The translations under genes and the position numbers were made by a program. DNA of 11,223 bases from a bacterium (lineage in GTDB: Bacteria; Dependentiae; Babeliae; Babeliales; UASB340): positions 1-11,223 of the forward strand of contig DAOVNS010000039.1 in assembly GCA_030630075.1 (NCBI GenBank), written 5' to 3'. The first letter of the stretch is position 1, and every line of letters begins with the position of its first letter. Of this stretch, positions 6,368-11,223 are shown piece after piece. The notes beneath the pieces are model-generated. The model saw only the letters and a program-made list of their open reading frames with translations. It was not told the origin of the DNA and did no database searches.

Positions 6368-6982
6368 TTATTTAAATAAAAAACTTTTTATATTCTCTTT
6401 ATGCCTAAAGGTTATCCAAAAGCATAAAAACAGTAAAAAAAACAAATAATTAGTTGAATCAGAAAAATAAAATAAGAAAATCCAATAAACAATTGTAATC
6501 AAATAAGTAGAAAATAAAGATGCAAGATCAACACGTTTTGCAAGTAACAAAATCAATATCCAACAACAAATAAAGATTGCAAACAATTTAACGGGAAATA
6601 GAAACAATAATATGCCTAAGGTAGTTGCAACACCCTTTCCGCCCTTAAAGCTTAGGAAAACGGAATATGCATTCCCTACAAGCAAAACAATTGCGTTAAA
6701 AATTAAAATATTTTCAATATTTGTATGTAAAAAGTAAATTAAAATATTTTTCATTAAAAATAAGCACAAAAAGGCTTTTATAAAATCCAAGAAAAAAATT
6801 AAAAAAAAATACTTTTTGCTTCCAAGAACTCTTGCAACATTTGTTGCACCAATATTTTGTGAACCATTTTCCGTAATATCAATATTAAAAAAATATTTTG
6901 CAAACCAAAATCCGGTAGGAATAGAACCGATTAAATAAGAAAAAACAAAAGATAAAAATATAATTAAAATAAAAGTGATCAT
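6368..6982 (-). CDS. plsY: Glycerol-3-phosphate acyltransferase PlsY
   Basis: PlsY is an inner-membrane enzyme that transfers an acyl group from acyl-phosphate to glycerol-3-phosphate, the first committed step of phospholipid synthesis. The 204-residue protein is strongly hydrophobic with several membrane helices, as in the family. The conserved motifs are clear: GSIPTG (19-24), GSQNIGATN (40-48) followed by Arg51, GGKGVAT (114-120) with the catalytic-loop Lys116, and the C-terminal RHKEN (193-197) supplying His194 and Asn197. One oddity is that the usual Gly-His before the GGKG motif (GHxxPxF in E. coli PlsY) reads Gly103-Asn104, with the Pro also replaced by Ser107. The start has GAGAG about 8 nt upstream. 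No promoter space is obvious between the ATG and the terminator hairpin at 7004-7036, so transcription may come from read-through or a promoter overlapping the repeat. Confidence 0.94.
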   Translation of the reverse strand: MITFILIIFLSFVFSYLIGSIPTGFWFAKYFFNIDITENGSQNIGATNVARVLGSKKYFFLIFFLDFIKAFLCLFLMKNILIYFLHTNIENILIFNAIVLLVGNAYSVFLSFKGGKGVATTLGILLFLFPVKLFAIFICCWILILLLAKRVDLASLFSTYLITIVYWIFLFYFSDSTNYLFFLLFLCFWITFRHKENIKSFLFK

Positions 6983-7003
6983 TAAAATACTCTCTCTTTT
7001 TTA

Positions 7004-7036
7004 CAAAAAAGCCGCTCGATATTTTATCGAGCGGCT
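7004..7036 (-). terminator. Rho-independent terminator after tRNA-Met/secD
   Basis: AGCCGCTCGAT (7010-7020) pairs with ATCGAGCGGCT (7026-7036) around ATTTT. Read leftward the stem is followed by a T-run (A at 7004-7010). The long GC-rich stem is strong. It would end the secD-tRNA-Met transcript, but it also lies only about 21 nt before the plsY start codon, so it may act as a leader hairpin for plsY. Confidence 0.85.
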
Positions 7037-7056
7037 AATTAACTTTTTGCTGAACC

Positions 7057-7146
7057 AGGCATCCTTCGATTCACCTCGCTTACTCAGGATGAGCGGAAGC
7101 AACGAAGACTGGCCTGCCATCCGAAGCCACGAAGGGCAAAGGATGG
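7057..7146. repeat. GC-rich palindromic repeat element abutting tRNA-Met
   Basis: These 90 bp contain 51 G or C, about 57 percent, in an otherwise AT-rich neighbourhood. They contain two nested inverted pairs: CATCCT (7060-7065) with AGGATG (7086-7091), and CCATCC (7117-7122) with GGATGG (7141-7146); the CATCC core and CGAAG recur throughout. The last arm includes the TGG that encodes the tRNA's CCA end. It has the look of the short dispersed palindromic elements known from other bacterial genomes; only one copy is in this window, so repetition elsewhere is inferred. Confidence 0.6.
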
Positions 7147-7220
7147 TAGCGATGCAGGGACTCGAACCCCGGACCTACGGATTATGATTCCGCCGCTCTA
7201 ACCAGCTGAGCTACATCGCC
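7144..7220 (-). tRNA. tRNA-Met(CAT), elongator type, CCA encoded
   Basis: A full cloverleaf folds: acceptor GGCGATG with CATCGCT (G1-U72 wobble pair), D-arm GCTC/GAGC, anticodon stem GCGGA/TCCGT with loop ATCATAA (anticodon CAT), a five-base variable loop, T-arm CGGGG/CCCTG with TTCGAGT, then A73 and encoded CCA (7144-7146). The GGAATCATAATCC anticodon arm is typical of elongator tRNA-Met; tRNA-Ile2 with lysidine cannot be wholly excluded. It begins 20 nt after the secD stop codon and is probably processed from the same transcript. Confidence 0.93.
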
Positions 7221-7239
7221 AAAAATAAAATTTCAATAA

Positions 7240-8889
7240 TTAAAATTTAAATGTCTTAATATCTGTGTTATCCAAAATGAATTCATAAATCGATCTAAGA
7301 AAATAAACACCTGATAGTATTGTAGCTATTATACCAACCATTAAAGTAACTGCAAACCCCTTAATTGCTGGTCCACCAAACTTAAATAGCACAAATCCCG
7401 TTAAAAACGTTGTAATGTTTGAATCTAAAATAACAACCATTGCACCCTTAAATCCGTCATTCATAGCTTTTCTGAACGTTGTTCCTGTTGCAAGTTCTTC
7501 TTTAATTCTTTCATAGATCAAAATAGAAGCATCAACCGCCATACCAATTGTAAGAATCATACCTGCAATACCAGAAAGTGTTAATGCTGATTCAAAATAT
7601 GATAAGAACAATAAAATCAAAAACAAGTTATAAAATAAGGCGATTATTGCGAATAATCCGGGAATTTTGTAGTAAAAAATACTGAAAACAAAGAGTAATA
7701 AAAGTGCAATCAAACAAGACATAAGACCTTTATAAATTGAATCTTGTCCTAAAGACGCACCAACTACTGTTTCTTGTTCAAATTTAAGCGGAGCCATTAA
7801 TGCACCAGATCTTAAAACTAAAGCAAGATCTTTTGCTTCATCAGGAGATCCAATTCCTGTAATTCTGCCGGAACCACCAATTGCACTTTCAATTGAAGGG
7901 GCGGTATACATAACATCATCAATTATAATACCAAGACGTCTTCCAATATTGTTTCCTGTAATTTCGCGGAACTCTCTTGCTCCGGAACTATCAAGCTGGA
8001 ATGCAACTTCAACCCTGTTGTATTCGCCATAAGTAACTTTTGCATCAACAATGTGATTACCTGTTAAATCAGGGAAAGCAGAAACTAAGTAAGCCTGACC
8101 ACTATCTTCTTCGACATCGCCACGATTATCTCTTCTGCCAGGAACGATCATTTTATCTGATGGTAAATCACCATCAAAATCATCTAAAAGAGCTGTTTTA
8201 CTTGCAGCAACTTTTTCAACAATTTTAAAATCTAGATGTGCTGTTTTTGTAATAACAGATTTTACTCTCTCTGGATCTTCAACCCCAGGAAGTTGTACTA
8301 CAATTTGGCGATCGCCGTGTTGCTGAACAACAATACCTTCAACACCAAATCCGCCTAATCTATTGCTTAAAACATTTACTGCTTGTTCTACAGAACCAAC
8401 ACGAATTCGTTGTTCTTCTGCGGGAGTTAATACTGAAGTTACAACCGAACCTTTTAAAGAAACTTTCAATGAAAGATCTTCTCTTTTAATAAAGTTGTAA
8501 CAAATTTTTGCAGCTTCTTCGTCGTTAAAGTTAAATATCAACGATTGATTTTTAACTTCCTTTTTGGAAGGAATGGTTTTGAAATCTTTTTTATCAAAAA
8601 GTTGATCTAAATTCTTACTTTCAATTTGTAAGCGCTTTTCAATAGCTTTATCAACTTCAACACCAACAACAAGATATGTTCCACCTTGTAAATCAATACC
8701 TAATTTTAAACGAGGCATTCTAACTGAATCTAGAACTTTTTGAACAAAAGATAATTTAGTTCCGGTCTCTTTTTCTATTCGCTCAGAACGCTTAAAATCT
8801 ATTGATAATAAAAAATATAAACCAACAATCAAAACAGCGACCCAAAACATCAACTTGGATAAAAAAAATCTTGCAATTTTACTCTGCAT
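7240..8889 (-). CDS. secD: Protein translocase subunit SecD
   Basis: SecD works with SecF on the inner membrane and uses the proton gradient to help pull exported proteins across after SecYEG-SecA translocation. Numbering here counts from the TTG at 8892. One N-terminal membrane helix (about 14-30) precedes LGIDLQGG (64-71), the SecD hallmark. The large periplasmic P1 region covers roughly 75-375. GASLGQDSI (378-386) leads into five C-terminal helices (about 389-533), and GMAVDASILIYERIKEE (450-466) carries the conserved membrane Asp454. The ATG at 8889 is the better start: AAGGAGAG lies 6 nt before it, but only 3 nt before the TTG at 8892. That gives 549 residues. The protein ends soon after the last helix, so it is SecD alone and not a SecDF fusion; secF is not downstream, where tRNA-Met follows instead. 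Confidence 0.96.
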   Translation of the reverse strand: MQSKIARFFLSKLMFWVAVLIVGLYFLLSIDFKRSERIEKETGTKLSFVQKVLDSVRMPRLKLGIDLQGGTYLVVGVEVDKAIEKRLQIESKNLDQLFDKKDFKTIPSKKEVKNQSLIFNFNDEEAAKICYNFIKREDLSLKVSLKGSVVTSVLTPAEEQRIRVGSVEQAVNVLSNRLGGFGVEGIVVQQHGDRQIVVQLPGVEDPERVKSVITKTAHLDFKIVEKVAASKTALLDDFDGDLPSDKMIVPGRRDNRGDVEEDSGQAYLVSAFPDLTGNHIVDAKVTYGEYNRVEVAFQLDSSGAREFREITGNNIGRRLGIIIDDVMYTAPSIESAIGGSGRITGIGSPDEAKDLALVLRSGALMAPLKFEQETVVGASLGQDSIYKGLMSCLIALLLLFVFSIFYYKIPGLFAIIALFYNLFLILLFLSYFESALTLSGIAGMILTIGMAVDASILIYERIKEELATGTTFRKAMNDGFKGAMVVILDSNITTFLTGFVLFKFGGPAIKGFAVTLMVGIIATILSGVYFLRSIYEFILDNTDIKTFKF

Positions 8890-8994
8890 CAAACTCTCCT
8901 TGAATAACTTGCAAATCTTGAAACAATAACATTACTTAAACTTTCTTTTATTTAGATTTATGCATAACCAAAGAATAATTAAAAAAAACTTGTT

Positions 8995-9081
8995 TGGTGC
9001 CGAGGAGGGGACTTGAACCCCTATGGGATTTCTCCCGCTGCCCCCTTAAGACAGTGTGTCTACCAGTTTCACCACCTCGGC
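8995..9081 (-). tRNA. tRNA-Leu with AAG anticodon, CCA encoded
   Basis: A class II tRNA folds with acceptor GCCGAGG/CCTCGGC, a D-arm with TGGTAGACA typical of tRNA-Leu, anticodon stem CTGTC/GGCAG, long variable arm (GGGA/TCCC) and T-arm AGGGG/CCCCT, then A73 and CCA (8995-8997). The seven-base anticodon loop TTAAGGG places AAG at 34-36. The common bacterial isoacceptor is GAG; shifting the register to read TAA breaks the stem. A run of eight T follows the CCA by 6 nt and may end transcription. It lies 81 nt downstream of the coiled-coil gene stop and upstream of secD. Confidence 0.9.
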
Positions 9082-9162
9082 AAGCAAAATTAAACCGTAA
9101 GGTTTATAACAAGATATGCAAAATTTATCAGATTATTAGTTTGTTGGCAAACTTTTTTACGC

Positions 9163-10599
9163 TTACATTCCCATTCCGGAAGTTGTTGGCGGAGGACCCA
9201 TCATTTCTTTTGCTGAAGGTTGAGGCGGCATTTCTTCTGGTGCTGGCATTCCACTCTGCATTCCCATTCCAGCTTGCGGCGAAGCCACTCCACCCATTCC
9301 CATTGAAGAACTTACCGGAACTTCTGCAATTTCTTCTTCAACCAAAATTATTTCTTCTTCAGGCTTTTCTATTTCTTCAACCCTATTTTGAACAGCTGTA
9401 ACAAATCTTCTAATTTTAGTTTTTAAAAAGTTTTGATAAAAAAGAATGGAATATAATTTAATTTTTTTAAACACAAAAGAAATCGTATCTAAAATCTTTG
9501 CAAAAACATATTCTGCAGCTTTTCTCCATGCAGGCTTTGCATCTTCTATTTCTTTTGATACCATTTCTAATTCCAGCTCACTCATTAATTCAACTTTTTT
9601 TCGAATTTGTTCAAGTCGCTTTGTTTTAATTTTTTCTAAACTTTCACGTTTTTTAGAAATCTTTTGTTTTTCCAATTCCAGTTCATCAATACTTGATTGC
9701 AATTCTGTCATATCATCTTTTACTTTTTGTAAAACAGGATCCACTGGTAACGCTTGAGTTGCAACAAGAGGAACAGCTATTTCCATATCTTGTTCAAGAA
9801 TTTCTGTCTCCAGAACTGAAGGCTTTACAGGTTCAGTAATTCCAGTTTTTTGCATAGTTTGCGCTGATTGCATAACATTTACATCCATTACTTTATCACG
9901 GCTCTTTACTGCAGCCTGACTAAATACACGAGCAAACCAATTTCCAACATTGCGTACACCTCCAATAACAAAAGCAACAACCTTAACTGCTCCATTAAAA
10001 AAAGATGATTCTTGCGCTTCAATGCTTTTCGCATCTTCCTCTTCTACAACTTCTTGAATTTCTAGAACTTCTTCTTCTGGTAATTCTATCTTTTTAGTAG
10101 CTAAACCTTTTTTCTCTAAAGTTCCCACTTTTTCTTTAACACGCTTCATCGAAACATCGATTTTTGCTATAGCAATATCAAAAGTTCTAGCAAATTCTAT
10201 TCTTACCTGATCTCGTATCTCTTTTATTTTTCTTAAACTTGCCTTTAGTTTTTTTAGATCTTCCTTAGCCGCACCTTCACTTGCAACATTTATCATTTCG
10301 CTTTTCAATTTTCGTGCACTAACAGATTCGTTAATCGCCTTATCTAATTCAGAATCCATTTGTTTTAATTGATTTAATAATTCAGACTCCTGCTTATCAA
10401 TATCTTCAATTTCAAATGAAAGATCTCCAACTTGTTTATCGGCCACCTGATCTGCTTGCAACATCTCTTGAGAAACTTCTACAGGTTCTTCTTGCATTTC
10501 AGCAGGCAAATCTGGTCCCATACAAAATAAAACTGAAAAATTCGATAAAACAAAAAACAATTGAGTTAAAATAAAAAGGTTAAAAATATTTTTTCTCAT
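9163..10599 (-). CDS. Secreted coiled-coil protein with Gly-Met-rich tail, function unknown
   Basis: I do not recognise this 478-residue protein. Residues 1-26 form a signal peptide-like start (MRKN plus a long hydrophobic core), so the protein is probably exported. The rest looks modular: a Lys/Glu-rich coiled coil (about 60-170), an acidic stretch (173-190), a hydrophobic or amphipathic segment (199-230), a second charged coiled coil (about 290-350), another amphipathic segment (357-400), an acidic stretch (407-426) and a low-complexity tail (431-478) rich in Gly-Met, Pro and Ser that ends GMGM. The repeated order coil-hydrophobic-acidic suggests an old internal duplication, unproven. AAAGGAGA lies about 5-6 nt before the ATG. 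It starts 27 nt after the stop of the upstream coiled-coil gene, so the two are likely an operon. A Cys at 26 might suggest a lipoprotein, but the preceding VLF is a poor lipobox. Confidence 0.8.
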   Translation of the reverse strand: MRKNIFNLFILTQLFFVLSNFSVLFCMGPDLPAEMQEEPVEVSQEMLQADQVADKQVGDLSFEIEDIDKQESELLNQLKQMDSELDKAINESVSARKLKSEMINVASEGAAKEDLKKLKASLRKIKEIRDQVRIEFARTFDIAIAKIDVSMKRVKEKVGTLEKKGLATKKIELPEEEVLEIQEVVEEEDAKSIEAQESSFFNGAVKVVAFVIGGVRNVGNWFARVFSQAAVKSRDKVMDVNVMQSAQTMQKTGITEPVKPSVLETEILEQDMEIAVPLVATQALPVDPVLQKVKDDMTELQSSIDELELEKQKISKKRESLEKIKTKRLEQIRKKVELMSELELEMVSKEIEDAKPAWRKAAEYVFAKILDTISFVFKKIKLYSILFYQNFLKTKIRRFVTAVQNRVEEIEKPEEEIILVEEEIAEVPVSSSMGMGGVASPQAGMGMQSGMPAPEEMPPQPSAKEMMGPPPTTSGMGM

Positions 10600-10626
10600 T
10601 AAACTCTCCTTTAATTTTTAATTCGA

Positions 10627-11223
10627 TTATTTTTTTTCCTGAAAAAACAACCGTTCTTTACTTTTTTGTCCTGTTGAAAATCCAACATCTTGAAAAAATA
10701 AATCTAATTTTTTATCAAGACTTTTAAACTTTTTCCACATTTCTTTTTTTAATTCTTGTATTTTTTTTACAGCTTCAGTTATTTCATCATTTATATCATT
10801 TGCTTGATCAATGTAAAAAGAAATATCACCTTTAAATTTTTCTGAAAGTAAAGCTTGCCCTTCTTCTTTTAATTCAACGGTTTGTGGCCATTTTGCCTGT
10901 TCAAATTCAACCGGCGGTTGTGGTGGAGCCGCAGGCGCAGTTGGTGCTGCAGGTGGTGCTGCAGGTGCCCCCATGCCTTCCGCTGGTGCAGGGGCTTCTC
11001 CCATTCCCATACCAACATCATCCGCTACTTCTTCTTCAATAACTTCCATCTCTTCAACTTCCATGTCCGTCATTTTATCCGCCATAGCTTTAGCGTCGGC
11101 GGAAGCCTCGGCGTCAGCGGATTCACCTTCAAGCATTGCATTATCAGGAATTTCCATCCCCATTCCACCACCAGCCGCTGCAGGTGCAGGAAGTTCTGGC
11201 GGTGCTGCAACATCGGCAGGAAC
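10627..11223 (-). CDS. Ala/Pro/Gly-Met-rich acidic coiled-coil protein, N-terminus outside the window
   Basis: The reading frame stays open to the right edge, so the ATG at 11163 is internal and the true start lies outside; 198 residues are visible. I do not recognise a family. The visible N-terminal part is low complexity: Ala/Pro/Gly with GMGM motifs, then a strongly acidic Asp/Glu/Met stretch with EVEEMEVIEEEV, then GMGMGEAPAPAEGMG and an Ala-Pro run. The last 75 or so residues are a normal-looking helical domain ending in a Lys/Leu-rich coiled coil and a basic tail. The Gly-Met runs match the tail style of the next gene (9163-10599), which follows after 27 nt and probably shares a transcript. 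GC is raised here because of Ala, Pro and Gly codons rather than clear foreign origin. A signal peptide may exist beyond the edge but cannot be checked. Confidence 0.75.
   Translation of the reverse strand, partial: VPADVAAPPELPAPAAAGGGMGMEIPDNAMLEGESADAEASADAKAMADKMTDMEVEEMEVIEEEVADDVGMGMGEAPAPAEGMGAPAAPPAAPTAPAAPPQPPVEFEQAKWPQTVELKEEGQALLSEKFKGDISFYIDQANDINDEITEAVKKIQELKKEMWKKFKSLDKKLDLFFQDVGFSTGQKSKERLFFQEKK
10943..10966. repeat. 12-bp tandem repeat within the Ala/Pro-rich gene
   Basis: GGTGCTGCAGGT occurs twice in a row (10943-10954 and 10955-10966). It encodes part of the Ala-Pro low-complexity region and keeps frame. It shows slippage-type expansion of this segment. Confidence 0.85.

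Noticed and set aside
6975..7187. 70-residue rightward ORF
   Set aside because: It runs through the terminator, the GC-rich repeat and antisense to tRNA-Met; its end is tRNA antisense translation.
7057..7220. Integration attachment site at the tRNA-Met 3' end
   Set aside because: No integrase, no second tRNA-end copy and no phage-like genes in the window.
8890..8892. TTG start for secD
   Set aside because: The AGGAG is only 3 nt away from the TTG; the next codon, ATG at 8889, has correct spacing.
9092..9105. AAACC/GGTTT hairpin upstream of tRNA-Leu as a terminator
   Set aside because: The stem has five mostly A-T pairs and lacks a proper T-run; too weak to call.
9139..9158. GTTTG/CAAAC hairpin followed by six T on the plus strand
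   Set aside because: It would serve only rightward transcription, and no rightward gene exists there.
8994..9401. 135-residue rightward ORF
   Set aside because: It starts inside antisense tRNA-Leu and continues antisense to the coiled-coil gene; no ribosome binding site.
10522..10524. Lipoprotein cleavage site at Cys26 of the 9163-10599 product
   Set aside because: The preceding residues VLF do not fit the usual small-residue lipobox.
10627..11163. A complete 178-residue gene starting at ATG 11163
   Set aside because: The frame is open upstream to the window edge with the same Ala/Pro/Gly composition, and no ribosome binding site fits this ATG; the gene is partial.

Overview
The window is AT-rich throughout, apart from one short GC-rich repeat and the Ala/Pro/Gly-rich gene at the right edge. 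It reads as bacterial chromosome from a Gram-negative-type organism. The grounds are an LPS-heptose gene (hldE), a secD translocase gene, plsY for phospholipid synthesis, several signal-peptide proteins, and tRNA genes with encoded CCA. An archaeal-type ATP-dependent DNA ligase and a hexulose-phosphate-synthase-like enzyme, together with low GC and many lineage-specific secreted proteins, are the mix I would expect in a host-associated lineage such as Candidatus Dependentiae (TM6/Babeliae). That placement is inference, not something the sequence proves.

Left part (1-3029). hldE runs leftward off the edge and lacks only its last few codons. Divergent from it, across about 150 bp carrying an operator-like dyad, lies a two-gene rightward operon: a probable 3-hexulose-6-phosphate synthase, then a divergent Fe/Mn superoxide dismutase that carries an N-terminal membrane segment and has a second well-placed start after it. 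A strong bidirectional terminator separates this operon from the convergent ligase gene.

Middle (3027-7236), all leftward. The ligase gene holds an in-frame 15-bp tandem repeat. Upstream of it are two tandem secreted-protein cassettes. Their promoter, leader and first codons are nearly identical and their terminators are similar, but the mature proteins look unrelated. plsY comes next, then a terminator hairpin, a 90-bp GC-rich palindromic repeat that abuts and shares the CCA end of tRNA-Met(CAT), and the tRNA itself.

Right part (7240-11223), all leftward. secD is present without secF and is followed closely by tRNA-Met. tRNA-Leu, with an unusual AAG anticodon, lies upstream of secD. Beyond it are two adjacent genes for acidic, coiled-coil, Gly-Met/Pro-rich proteins, the outer one cut off by the window edge. 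All large open frames were accounted for; the remaining open frames are antisense or out-of-frame shadows. No CRISPR array, transposase, integrase or rRNA was seen. No intergenic stretch exceeds 300 bases.
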